In this document: one piece after another, positions 40,001-43,844 of the stretch | How the letters are laid out: the number at the start of each line of letters is the position of its first letter | Numbering within the stretch: position 1 is the first letter of the stretch | Assembly: GCA_963971305.1 (NCBI GenBank) | Contig: OZ020311.1 | Coordinates: forward strand, 1,178,001 to 1,242,000 | Direction of reading: 5' to 3' | Length of the DNA stretch: 64,000 nt | DNA from: Arcuatula senhousia | Lineage: Eukaryota > Mollusca > Bivalvia > Mytilida > Mytilidae | Position numbers and translations under genes: made by a program | Notes under the pieces: model-generated | What the model saw: only the letters and a program-made list of their open reading frames with translations | Told to the model about the DNA's origin: nothing | Database searches by the model: none

Positions 40001-42652
40001 TATTAGATTAATGCTACGATCTAGCAAAGAAGCAGAGGTACCAATGGGGTATCCGAATATCAAAAGTCCGAAAGGGCAGAGACAAAACCAGTAAACACCA
40101 ACAGGAACGGGACAAAAACAGACAACATGTCAAACATGGAACACAAAATAACTGAATATCAATCAACAACGCGAACTCCAGTCGAAACAAAAGTGAACTC
40201 AGGTGCTCCGGAAGAGTAAGCAGTTCCTGCTTGCTATAGCACACCCGTCGCGTTGCCAAAAGTCCATTCAGCGTGTCAAATCCGGTAAAGGAAGACAAAA
40301 CAACACCCTATGACAAACCAACATCTGCACTCATCTGAGAGATCGAAATCCCATATTTGTCTATAAGTGCATGATGTCTTCCGTAAAATTTCTTGAGTGA
40401 AGACGTAGGGTATTATAGATTTACTTGTAATTATGATATTACAGTTATACAATGATTGACATTGTAAACTTATGATAATTAAAAACGATGTTGTTATTAT
40501 ATTTGTAAATAAACAAATCTGCATTCTTCATTCATTTAGGGCAGATTTCATATAATTACTTTTAGACAAAAAAGAGTGTAGACTAACCTCTTCTTTTCAC
40601 ATCACTTTCCGTTATATTGATTATGTCCTTTCACTGAGCAATTCTCAATTTGCCTACTTTCTCCAACTTACATATCCTCAAGAACTTGAAATAAAGGACA
40701 CAACAGATTCTAGGGAGTCTATTTCATATTAAGATATACATATCAATAAAACTGACAACAAAGTTCCAGACAATAAATTTGCTACGCCTGACGCGCGTTT
40801 CGTCTATTCAAGACTCATCAGAGGCGCTCTACCAAAAATATTGAAAATGCCAAACAGTATATGAGTATAAAGAACATAGAACAATAAAACCAAATAAACT
40901 AAACTGGGGAACCAAATAATAACTAAGATGATCAAACTATGTCTTGGGTAGGAAGAACTTAAGACTCTCCATGACTACAACTTTCCCTTTTTGTGTAGCA
41001 ACAGATTAATGAATTTACGTATCACAATTGATTCGTCATTCCAGAGCTTGTGGGACTTACATCGTTTTTCTTGACAAGGCATCATGTCTAACACAAACAT
41101 TGGTCACACAGGATAATGTTTCTCCTCGGTTGCTCCCTTCTCTTTCGTATGCCTCATAGGTACCTCTGCTTCATGTAAATAACTTTAAGAACAAAACAAT
41201 GCACTTTGCAATTCTAAATTGAACTTCATGGTTTTCTTATTATATCTTATCTATGTCATTGTACAATACCACTAAATATTTACTATTTTTGTTGGATCTA
41301 TACCGAAATTCTTTTTTTTAAAAACACAAAATTTAAGCAATGTTTTCTTAACTAAAGTTTAAAAGTGTACCTACATGTTTGATCCGAACGATGACTTCCA
41401 GACACTTGGCGCAAAAGAATCATCAGCTACAAAAGACTTTTCTGTTTATTTTATTCCTTTTCTGTGTTTATCTTAAATCATCTGTCATACATTCGTATTC
41501 TCCGTAATTATATCTATATAATATCACACATTTTAATCCCTTTTAGCTGCGATGGTATCCCGCCAACGAAAATATCAAATTTGCAAAAGACGTTGTTATT
41601 AACAATCGGAAAACAGAAGGTGTAATCACTGGTATAGAGAAACGTGTGGTCTACAAGCTCCGTGTTCTTGGCTACAGCAATGGTGGAGATGGGAAAATGT
41701 CTCCTGTAACTTACTTTACATTAGGTAGGTAACGTAGTTTACAGTGGATAGGTACATGTGTTACGGTCTTTAACATTTGATAGGTAACGTACTTACATGA
41801 AGTAGGTAACGTACTTTGATAGATAACGCACATTACATAGGGAAGGTAACGTACTCTACATTAGTTAGGAAACGGTCTTTTACATTTGATAGGTAACGTA
41901 CTTAAAGGAAGAAGGTAACGCACATTACATAGGGAAGGTAACGTACTGTACAATAGTTATAAAACGGTGTTTTGCATTTGATAGGTAACGAACTTACATG
42001 ATATAGGTCACGTACTTTACATTAGCTAAGTAACGCACTTAACTTTTGGAACGTAACGTACTTTATTTTAGGTAGGTAATGTACGTTGTATTGGGACGAT
42101 AACGTACTTAACACTGGGAAGGTAACGTTCTTCACGTAAGGTAGGTAAACAAATTATAAAGTATTGCTTACTCTGTCAGAGCACCTGGTTTCATCCTGAC
42201 TCTAACGTACGCGTCCAAGTTGCTAGGAATGATCTTTTAGTATATGTATATTTACTTTCACAGGTATTGCTGAGTTGACAATTTTTCTTTACAATATAAG
42301 CATTCATTTATTTGTCATACGTTAAGATCTTTAAATAATTTCACTTTCAAGCATGGTAACGGAACAAAACCTTAAAAATGTGTCAATGAAATAAAGTATT
42401 AACTTGTCTTTATATATTAAATGTACACGCAATGTTAGTCAGGCGCAGATTTTAAATCTTTTTCGTTTTAAAGTTTTTTGTGTGTTCCTTTGTTGACCCT
42501 ATATTTAACAGTCACCGTTTTTCATTTTAGGCGGACAAGGAGTTCCAGTTACTGATCCTGCAATGACGTCACTCGTTGCCGGAAGTCAAAAACTTCGGTT
42601 TTCTTTTATTTTACTAATTATGTCAATTATACTGAGGTTTCCAATGTTGTAA
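12999..42652 (+). CDS. Contactin homologue (CTLD, 6 Ig, 4 FN3, GPI)
   Basis: The assembled coding sequence uses 24 exons: 12999-13062, 15462-15556, 16280-16365, 16796-16950, 20014-20127, 22553-22873, 26144-26239, 26754-26981, 27342-27447, 27933-28114, 28824-29093, 29572-29865, 30658-30827, 31403-31523, 31890-32051, 32507-32668, 33014-33108, 33649-33735, 34348-34495, 35987-36108, 36745-36931, 37784-37899, 41547-41724, 42531-42652. All introns are GT-AG and the phase is continuous, giving 1226 residues. Domain order by residue: signal peptide 1-18, C-type-lectin-like 22-170, Ig1 to Ig6 about 180-767, FN3-1 to FN3-4 about 768-1186, GPI signal about 1190-1226. Contactins are GPI-anchored cell-adhesion proteins; invertebrate members work at septate and axo-glial junctions with neurexin IV and neuroglian. 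The lectin-like domain separates this from vertebrate contactins (about 1000-1040 residues). Family assignment is firm; individual exon ends are predictions. Confidence 0.93.
13131..13166 (-). ncRNA. Decayed hammerhead relic in contactin intron 1
   Basis: The - strand shows CTCTGAGGAGTC, TTCAATAGA, GAAAC and AGGCG in the order of the intact ribozyme. The stem II arms have diverged, although an alternative TCTTC/GAAGA pairing exists. Confidence 0.45.
13515..13760 (+). repeat. tRNA-derived SINE
   Basis: It begins with a tRNA-like head: an A-box-like TGTAGTGGTTAACACG and a B-box-like GGTTTGATCC about 35 bp further on. An unrelated body of about 170 bp follows and ends near a TTTGCTAAGACGGAC tail with A-rich sequence. 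It is not a functional tRNA: cloverleaf pairing is incomplete. A related head lies inverted at 28180-28337. Confidence 0.7.
13770..15455. other. Contactin intron 1, remainder
   Basis: No exon or strong repeat recognised. Chance frames at 14286-14477, 14514-14714 and 15257-15442 lack motifs. Confidence 0.45.
15462..15556 (+). CDS. Contactin exon 2: start of C-type-lectin-like domain
   Basis: Encodes ECPLGWILYDTNCYLF, then LSYEEADKTCL. This is the N-terminal beta strand and first helix of a CTLD, with the Cys pair of the extended form and the helix Cys. Acceptor ACTTTTTTCAG, donor GTAAGT, ends in phase 0. Confidence 0.92.
15715..15910 (+). mobile_element. PLE-2 3' UTR copy in contactin intron 2
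   Basis: Phrases CTCTTCCGGAGCACC, GAGTTCACTCTTGTTTCGAC, GTCTCTGCCCTTTCGGACTT and CCATTGGTACCTCTGCTTCT match the 3' UTR of PLE-2 in sense orientation. The 3' terminus is TGCTTCTT near 15910. Confidence 0.7.
16046..16067. repeat. Short interstitial telomere-like repeat
   Basis: Three TTAGGG units are followed after 8 bp by AACCCTAA in inverted orientation. It is too short to mark a chromosome end. Confidence 0.6.
16280..16365 (+). CDS. Contactin exon 3: CTLD
   Basis: Encodes GQGAGLVSVNTEEEYAVLQT, then NLQQFILQG. LVSVNTEEE is the typical CTLD helix 1 to strand 2 segment followed by helix 2. Ends in phase 2 with donor GTGAGT. Confidence 0.92.
16590..16795 (+). repeat. Duplicated exon 4 acceptor region (about 90-99 bp x 2)
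   Basis: Two degenerate upstream copies of the intron 3 end and exon 4 start. Acceptor-like ends lie at 16606 (TTTTCCCCAG) and 16705 (TGTTTCCACAG), followed by decayed exon text such as TCTGTTCGGTACACCAGTGG. The true acceptor ends at 16795 and is followed by TCTGTTTGGTACACCAGTGG. The spacing is 99 and 90 bp. Confidence 0.75.
16796..16950 (+). CDS. Contactin exon 4: CTLD core
   Basis: Encodes PSVWYTSGSFYEGKLKWEAD, DDYRFWINNQ and GMHVVYRWS. This is the long-loop and strand region of a CTLD, but it has no WND or EPN/QPD signature and no Cys, so calcium-dependent sugar binding is unlikely. The exon 3' end and donor (GTACGT) are the seed of the tandem array that follows. Ends in phase 1. Confidence 0.9.
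16951..17170 (+). repeat. 55-bp array of exon 4 donor, left block
   Basis: Four 55-bp units follow the true donor. Each consists of intron start GTACGTTTCTGTTGC plus the last 40 nt of exon 4 ending GGTGGTCAG. Donor copies sit at 17006 and 17116. The third junction (17061) has TTACG in place of GTACG. The fourth unit is cut by the PLE insertion at 17171. Confidence 0.93.
17171..17186 (-). repeat. 16-bp inverted filler at PLE junction
   Basis: TATTTAAATCAAACAT is the exact reverse complement of intron 3 bases 16762-16777. It lies between the array and the 5'-truncated PLE, as expected of template switching or end-joining during insertion. Confidence 0.8.
17187..18239 (+). CDS. PLE-1 reverse transcriptase, N-terminally truncated
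   Basis: The frame is open from the junction; the first Met is at 17238. RT motifs in order: FDFSTLYTTLPHEKLK (motif A region), GIPMGTNCAPLLADLFLYSY (motif B), FRYIDDVLSVNN (catalytic YIDD, motif C), FLDLHLEF, and a thumb segment with SPAYGVYISQLIRYARAC. It ends KIELKDMIVKCFN. The fingers region and the GIY-YIG endonuclease are absent. It lacks the stop present in the 57.1 kb copy, so it is the better preserved C-terminal half. It is a transposon gene, not part of contactin. Confidence 0.92.
   Translation, partial: GSSSCSTTELSVHLTKILSAVKEGQQAYCDTIYNRSGINHMWILKNSKDLLDHFKSRSFSEVHSLKTFDFSTLYTTLPHEKLKCRLKKLLEKAFSNSRNFVVLGYNSTFFSKTSFKDKICYTLEQVCSMLDFLIDNIFVTFGGEIFQQQIGIPMGTNCAPLLADLFLYSYETEFLQGLVKNKKMKEARSFNLTFRYIDDVLSVNNTSFGSWIPSIYPPELEIKETTESNCFTSFLDLHLEFDPGGHLSTKIYDKRDDFNFQIINFPNLQSNIPTSPAYGVYISQLIRYARACTHFTDFFIRHRFLRDRLLKQGYKKIRLIRSLKKFFLRFQPLVEKFKIELKDMIVKCFN
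18240..18518 (+). other. PLE-1 3' UTR with conserved stem
   Basis: A perfect 11-bp inverted repeat (GATCGCAATGG at 18334-18344, CCATTGCGATC at 18418-18428) closes about 73 nt. Inside are the small palindrome AAACCTGGTTT and the hairpin CATTTC-gttt-GAAATG. Related sequences lie at 9697-9895 and 45608-45740, so this is a structured 3' end probably used for retrotransposition. Confidence 0.65.
18519..19068 (+). repeat. 55-bp array of exon 4 donor, right block
   Basis: Ten further units continue the array after the PLE. Exon-end/intron junctions fall at 18572, 18627, 18682, 18737, 18792, 18847, 18902, 18957, 19012 and 19067. Most keep GTCAG|GTACG; some read GTCAG|TTACG. GTGTAC and GTATAC variants alternate. 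Confidence 0.93.
19371..19575 (-). mobile_element. PLE-2 3' UTR copy in contactin intron 4
   Basis: Carries GAAGCAGTGGTACCGATGGG, CATCCGAATGTCAAAGTCCG and GTGAACTCAGGTGCTCCGGA as in the other dispersed copies. It is antisense to contactin. Confidence 0.7.
19735..19975 (+). pseudogene. Decayed upstream copies of exon 5
   Basis: Two fragments resemble contactin exon 5. One at about 19794-19815 has CGATATGTCTGTGAAA. The other, at about 19886-19970, has CATGTCTGTGAAATACCACT followed by GGTAG. Exon 5 reads CGATATGTCTGCGAAATACC. They contain stops and lack good splice sites. A decayed hammerhead core (AGACTCACCAGAGGCG) overlaps near 19810-19835. Confidence 0.5.
20014..20127 (+). CDS. Contactin exon 5: end of CTLD
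   Basis: Encodes GIENKYKWDRVTEDVKGRYV, then CEIPLVETKM. The W-to-YVCE segment is the last strand and final Cys of a CTLD. It is 114 nt, phase 1 to phase 1, so it can be skipped without a frameshift. Acceptor TTTTGTAG, donor GTAAGT. Confidence 0.85.
20405..20630 (-). mobile_element. PLE-2 3' UTR copy
   Basis: AGAGTGAACTCAGGTGCTCC, AGAGTAAACGGTACCTGTCT and GTGTGTCAAATCCGG identify it. Antisense to contactin. Confidence 0.65.
20675..22255. repeat. CCATCTTGAAAATGGCGGCC tandem repeat and flanking element
   Basis: Five to six units of about 120-125 bp (20675-21310) each carry ACAGAAATTCCGACAATG, TATACCAAGTTTCGTTGAAA, CGGACAATGTTTAC and the palindrome-like CCATCTTGAAAATGGCGGCC. Related sequence with (AAT)n-like runs continues to about 22255. 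It ends in a hairpin, ATGTCCCCGACGACAC-ttcgt-GGTCGGGGACAT, near 22211-22244. No ORF. The element lies in contactin intron 5. Confidence 0.75.
22553..22873 (+). CDS. Contactin exon 6: Ig domain 1
   Basis: A complete Ig fold in one exon: SLECVAQGMPQPSYLWLQ gives the B-strand Cys and C-strand Trp, and SDYYQCRATNQFGSVLSN gives the F-strand YxC motif and an NxFG turn. 321 nt, phase 1 to phase 1. Acceptor TTTCGTTTTCAG, donor GTAAGT. Confidence 0.95.
22880..23670. other. Contactin intron 6, first part
   Basis: T-rich sequence with no exon or clear repeat. Confidence 0.4.
23674..24166. mobile_element. Foldback MITE built of TTCACGTGAA palindromes
   Basis: The ends are TACACAGGAAAATTTTGTTC and, inverted, TACACAGGGAAATTTTGTTC, with about 40 bp of terminal inverted repeat. 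The interior is almost wholly TTCACGTGAA / TTAACGTGAA motifs in both orientations. A TA duplication is possible. About 490 bp, no ORF. Confidence 0.85.
24185..24440. repeat. Direct duplication in intron 6
   Basis: A block near 24185-24300 (TTGATATTGGGTATG, GCATTAGCATTA, CAGATCAATTTCAAAAGCAT) recurs near 24337-24440. Confidence 0.7.
24955..26143 (+). repeat. Exon 7 acceptor array with 54-nt mini-exon cassettes
   Basis: Eight well-kept units (plus one degenerate near 24960) each carry an acceptor (TTTCTGATTTCAG type), the first 54 nt of exon 7, and a GTGAGT donor. Mini-exon starts are 25088, 25223, 25355, 25490, 25634, 25770, 25889 and 26008. Spacings are 119-144 bp. Every mini-exon is 54 nt, phase 1 to phase 1, so inclusion would add 18 residues in frame. 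The copies at 25770 and 25889 contain TGA; the other six are open. The copy at 26008 has a weaker GTGAAT donor. Confidence 0.9.
26144..26239 (+). CDS. Contactin exon 7: Ig domain 2, first half
   Basis: Encodes FLNEFSNVVPGRYNVSLYKG, then TYLNCNHPNYKP with the B-strand Cys. Only this copy of the repeated acceptor continues into KGTYLNC; the others run into GTGAGT instead. 96 nt, phase 1 to phase 1, donor GTAAGA. Confidence 0.93.
26388..26450 (-). repeat. PLE-2 terminal fragment
   Basis: TTAAGAAGCAGAGGTACCAC, GGGGCGTCCAAATGTCAAAG and TCTGAAAGGGC mark a short 3'-end piece in intron 7. Confidence 0.6.
26754..26981 (+). CDS. Contactin exon 8: Ig domain 2, second half
   Basis: Encodes AAIFQWQKGSEFLQTSLNQY and DSGYYHCLVTLAAMQDE, giving the C-strand Trp and the DSGxYxC F-strand motif. 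It ends SKGIYLNVTGQ. 228 nt, phase 1 to phase 1; donor GTTAGT. Confidence 0.94.
27342..27447 (+). CDS. Contactin exon 9: Ig domain 3, first half
   Basis: Encodes PPEIQDAFPRVFPSTPMKGQ, then KIEVECLAYGR with the B-strand Cys. Ends in phase 2; donor GTTGGT is weak, but the frame and the domain continue correctly into exon 10. Confidence 0.9.
27933..28114 (+). CDS. Contactin exon 10: Ig domain 3, second half
   Basis: Encodes MPLEYSWSREGKPMPSK and FEDEGTYTCHVRSNKGSDRK, the C-strand Trp and the DEGxYxC motif. Acceptor TTTCTATTTAG, donor GTAAGC, ends in phase 1. Confidence 0.94.
28180..28337 (-). repeat. tRNA-derived SINE head, inverted
   Basis: The - strand reads GGTGGTGTTGTGGTTAACAG (A-box region) followed by GGTTCTTGGTTCTATCC (B-box region). 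It is related to the SINE head at 13515. It lies in contactin intron 10. Confidence 0.6.
28824..29093 (+). CDS. Contactin exon 11: Ig domain 4
   Basis: Complete Ig domain: LTWRCEAIARPRAVFLWFKN and ESDSGMYQCGAKNVYGNV, with WRCEA, LWFKN and DSGMYQC signatures typical of contactin and L1-type Ig4. 270 nt, phase 1 to phase 1. Confidence 0.95.
29572..29865 (+). CDS. Contactin exon 12: Ig domain 5
   Basis: Complete Ig domain: GNITIPCRPQAAPAPIITWL (Cys and Trp), then VGDTGMYTCRAENDLGRAET (DTGMYTCxAxNxxG). The codon use is GC-richer than in neighbouring exons. 294 nt, phase 1 to phase 1. Confidence 0.95.
29940..30110 (+). mobile_element. Decayed PLE-2 3' UTR copy
   Basis: GCTGTTCTCGTTCGTTATAA, TTTTTGTCTTTGTCTTCGGA and GTCTGACATTCG correspond to the sense orientation of the family, diverged. 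In intron 12. Confidence 0.5.
30658..30827 (+). CDS. Contactin exon 13: Ig domain 6, first half
   Basis: Encodes AEIQWQFRPNDITTVNWNET, FIRCEVSYNFDKYDLIYVWK and FNGQPIDIENDPYYQK. B-strand Cys and C-strand Trp are present. Ends in phase 0; donor GTAAAT. Confidence 0.94.
30835..31390. other. Contactin intron 13
   Basis: AT-rich, with a poly-C stretch near 30873; no feature recognised. Confidence 0.5.
31403..31523 (+). CDS. Contactin exon 14: Ig domain 6, second half
   Basis: Encodes QSMMNGLLIRYAQFKHQGEY, then ECVATTTVSSISAKGKLMVY. The YEC and final G-strand are present. The last 62 nt plus GTAAGTC are the clear source of the 69-bp array at 46.65-50.0 kb. Ends in phase 1; donor GTAAGT. Confidence 0.95.
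31890..32051 (+). CDS. Contactin exon 15: FN3 domain 1, first half
   Basis: Encodes GPPGEPAGVYAVKTSATPYS, then IQLKWTKPPERGSPILNYTI. PPxxP linker, LKW and GSPILNY are FN3 hallmarks. Phase 1 to phase 1. Confidence 0.95.
32507..32668 (+). CDS. Contactin exon 16: FN3 domain 1, second half
   Basis: Encodes RRQYVVTGLYPYNNYTFRIY, then ATNSFSMPGSYSIPS. The GLxPYxxYxFRIxAxNxxG pattern is the FN3 F-G region. Phase 1 to phase 1; donor GTAAGT. Confidence 0.95.
33014..33108 (+). CDS. Contactin exon 17: FN3 domain 2, part 1
   Basis: Encodes KSYTLQMAKPEFPVSKVFGG, then NGTFGTLTILWT: linker, A/B strands and the ILW motif. Ends in phase 0. A 36-bp direct duplication (about 33162-33233) lies in the following intron. 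Confidence 0.9.
33649..33735 (+). CDS. Contactin exon 18: FN3 domain 2, part 2
   Basis: Encodes PLAMEQEGGPDITYYAYWRK, then KGSTSLFQK, the FN3 C strand (GPDITYYAYWR). 87 nt, phase 0 to phase 0. Confidence 0.92.
34137..34290 (-). mobile_element. PLE-2 3' UTR fragment
   Basis: AAGAAGCAGAGGCTCCATTG, GACATCCGAATGTC and GTCCGAAAGGACAAAGAC are diagnostic. Antisense to contactin, in intron 18. Confidence 0.65.
34348..34495 (+). CDS. Contactin exon 19: FN3 domain 2, part 3
   Basis: Encodes YYLQYEVIVGVRNRAGVGPN, then STIYVIYSAEG, the FN3 F-G strands with VGVRNxAGxGP. The acceptor at 34347 (TTTTAAG) was chosen over the next AG because only it keeps the frame. Ends in phase 1. Confidence 0.9.
34590..34780 (+). 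mobile_element. PLE-2 3' UTR fragment, sense
   Basis: GACTGGAGTTCGCACTGTTG, CTGGTTTTGTCTCTGCCCTT and CTTCTGTTTCTTT match the family. In intron 19. Confidence 0.65.
34835..35120. repeat. 31-bp tandem repeat (GCGACCTTGCGACCTGAGGC)
   Basis: About five regular 31-bp units (GCGACCTTGCGACCTGAGGC plus CCCTTTTAAAA) lie at about 34950-35110, preceded by degenerate units. In contactin intron 19. Confidence 0.9.
35480..35745. repeat. Dispersed repeat B, forward copy
   Basis: GGCCAATTGCAGAACCGCAA, CCATTGTGTTTTTTTCTAAA and CTTATTCCACATCTCATTAT are shared, inverted, with 58140-58350. A weaker relative lies near 13350-13410. Confidence 0.75.
35987..36108 (+). CDS. Contactin exon 20: FN3 domain 3, first half
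   Basis: Encodes PPHPPTGVSGGGINGTALLV, then TWNPMANTREIIHGTIQGFE: PPxPPTxV entry, LLVTW, and HGTIQGFE. Ends in phase 0; donor GTAACT. Confidence 0.94.
36110..36740. other. Contactin intron 20
   Basis: A poly-A tract near 36214-36245; otherwise nothing recognised. Confidence 0.5.
36745..36931 (+). CDS. Contactin exon 21: FN3 domain 3, second half
   Basis: Encodes INVVDLNDPNRKSVTAYHYG, GLEPNADFWVTVQVFNSAGE and SFPSERTRMSTNAE. GLEPNxxFxVxVxxFNxAGxSxxS is the FN3 F-G consensus. Ends in phase 1; donor GTACGT. Confidence 0.94.
36935..37780. other. Contactin intron 21
   Basis: No repeat or exon recognised. Chance frames 37017-37256 and 37605-37790 carry no motif. Confidence 0.45.
37784..37899 (+). 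CDS. Contactin exon 22: FN3 domain 4, first half
   Basis: Encodes PPRHYPEYVQVRSHGSDSVY, then VKWRGVLCGINEEVLIGYK: PP entry, VYVKW, and the GYK C strand. Phase 1 to phase 0; donor GTAAGT. Confidence 0.94.
38112..38220 (+). repeat. PLE-2 terminal fragment, sense
   Basis: CTGACATTCGTACTGTTCTT, TCGGATGCCCAATTGGTAGA; a short decayed 3' end in intron 22. Confidence 0.5.
38345..39400 (-). mobile_element. PLE-2: Penelope-like relic with RT and 3' UTR
   Basis: Reading on the - strand, RT sequence (39397 to 38677) runs directly into the 3' UTR repeat (38676 to 38345) that is dispersed through the window. This copy therefore links that orphan repeat to its parent element. It sits in contactin intron 22, antisense. 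Confidence 0.8.
38677..39397 (-). pseudogene. PLE-2 reverse transcriptase relic
   Basis: Motifs on the - strand: SQGIPMGTNCAHLLADLFLH (motif B), FRYIDDVLSLNNSRFG (motif C, YIDD), SYLDLHLEIY and KLYDKRDDF. A frameshift near 38850 then leads to ANGVFVSQLILNPRACGN and FTQEILR. The fingers and motif A are missing. The family differs from PLE-1 (about half the residues match by eye). Confidence 0.85.
40020..40740. mobile_element. PLE-2 3' UTR (-) beside RT relic (+)
   Basis: 40020-40420 is an antisense 3' UTR copy with GAAGCAGAGGTACCAATGGG at its terminus. 40560-40740 reads forward as FRYIDYVLSLSNSQF-like RT text and QELEIKDTTDS with stops. The two halves point away from each other. Confidence 0.7.
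40785..40826 (-). ncRNA. Intact type I hammerhead ribozyme
   Basis: The - strand reads, in order: CGCCT (stem I), CTGATGA (core), GTC-TTGAATA-GAC (stem II and loop), GAA plus ACGCGCGT (core and self-complementary stem III), C, then AGGCG closing stem I. Cleavage is expected after the GTC, between 40790 and 40789. The tiny palindromic stem III is typical of Penelope-like elements and animal retrozymes, where a dimer is the active form. Every core base is consensus. It lies in contactin intron 22, antisense, so it would act only on an opposite-strand transcript. Confidence 0.85.
41547..41724 (+). CDS. Contactin exon 23: FN3 domain 4, second half
   Basis: Encodes LRWYPANENIKFAKDVVINN, GVITGIEKRVVYKLRVLGYS and NGGDGKMSPVTYFTL. 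The ITGIExxxxYKLRVxGYxxxGxG pattern completes FN3-4. Ends in phase 1; donor GTAGGT. Confidence 0.95.
41705..42160 (+). repeat. About 22-bp degenerate array seeded on exon 23 donor
   Basis: The exon end and donor (TACTTTACATTAG|GTAGGTAACG) are followed by some 18-20 degenerate units such as TAGGTAACGTACTTACAT at about 21-23 bp period to about 42155. Many keep a GTAGGT, GTAACG or similar GT core. Confidence 0.75.
42531..42652 (+). CDS. Contactin exon 24: GPI-anchor signal
   Basis: Encodes GGQGVPVTDPAMTSLVAGSQ, KLRFSFILLIMSIILRF and PML, then TAA. Small residues (SLVAGS) followed by a 15-17 residue hydrophobic end without a cytosolic tail are a GPI attachment signal, as in all contactins. The end of the gene is therefore complete. 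Confidence 0.93.
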
Positions 42653-43640
42653 GAATTATTCTATATATGTTTAAATTCTACTTAACAGCCAATCTGCCTG
42701 CAGAAAACCATGCAAAATCCTAAATTTTGTTACAAACCAATATTTTCATATCAACTTAAGAGATGGCTTTTCTATAAGACCTTCATAAAAGACTTATTTC
42801 GGCAAAATATTTTTCTAAGAAATCCAAGGTGGCCGACCTACAGGGCTCTTCAGTATTCCTGGGTTTCTTTACAAAATCAGCTGAAGTTGATATGAAAATA
42901 TTGGTTTGGAATAAAATGCATGGTTTTCTCGCAGATTGGCACTTAAAAAAGTAGACTACCACGTTTGTGATATGACATTTATGAAGAGTTAAAGGTGTTG
43001 TATGATACATATGATAGGTGCGCGAGAAAAAAAGTTTAAGACAAAAAAGGAAGACAAAACAAAAAAGCATCACTTTCAAAGCAAGTTTTTGATATGAATT
43101 TAACGAAGAGTAAATTTGCTTGGCTATATATGATAATTATGATAATTTTGTGAAAACATTTTGAGACCTTAAAAAAACCCAAACAAACAAACTTATTATA
43201 AGTATAAAACAAACATCACTTTCAAAACATATTTGACAAACTAAACAGTTGGTCAAACATTTTATCAACTTTGTTCAGATTTGTTTTAATTTATGACAAT
43301 TTTATATGGATATGATATTATTCTCTTTTTTAGCAACTAACTTAGAAAATTCAAAATTCTGTTTACATTTTCAAAAAGATGATTTTCAGTTGTTTTGACT
43401 TTTATTTTGTTTTTATTGCTTGAAAATATTATATATATCTATTTCACATAAAAGATGTGTTTAATTTGTGTTATTAAATCCAAAAATAGAAAATGTAATT
43501 CCCTACTTGCAATTTTATGTTTGTATGTTTTTTTTTTCATTTCATCATGTACAAAACAACCACAGTATTTCATTACAATTGTATATACAATCAGTCATTG
43601 ACTGTCATGTTTCCAAAATAAAATGTCATTAGAAAAGTAT
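42653..43640 (+). other. Contactin 3' UTR region
   Basis: Candidate poly(A) signals AATAAA lie at 42910-42915 and 43618-43623. The region contains the inverted repeat described next and is shared with 58.85-59.7 kb. Confidence 0.5.
42689..42942. repeat. Long inverted repeat just 3' of contactin
   Basis: The arms are about 42689-42758 and about 42888-42942 (GCCAATCTGC, AAAACCATGC, CCAATATTTTCATATCAAC on one arm and their complements on the other), with about 130 bp between. If transcribed, this would form a hairpin with arms of about 55 bp. The loop is inverted in the paralogous block at 58.85-59.0 kb. Confidence 0.8.
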
Positions 43641-43735
43641 AATATTCCATGATTGTTTTGAACATGTCTTGTTTAAATGATTCTTGTATAGTTTTATATA
43701 AAATTTAATAAAAAATGAAAATATTTTTTTTCAAT

Positions 43736-43741
43736 TTTATT
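43736..43741 (-). terminator. Poly(A) signal of ankyrin gene copy 1
   Basis: AATAAA on the - strand, about 105 bp past the stop codon at 43845. It is conserved at 60794-60799 in copy 2. Confidence 0.55.
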
Positions 43742-43844
43742 TCAAGGCATTAATTATTTACATATCAAAATGGTTTTATTACACACAACTAGCAAAATAA
43801 TAAATATTTACATTAATTGAATTGTCACCATCGAATTACAAATA

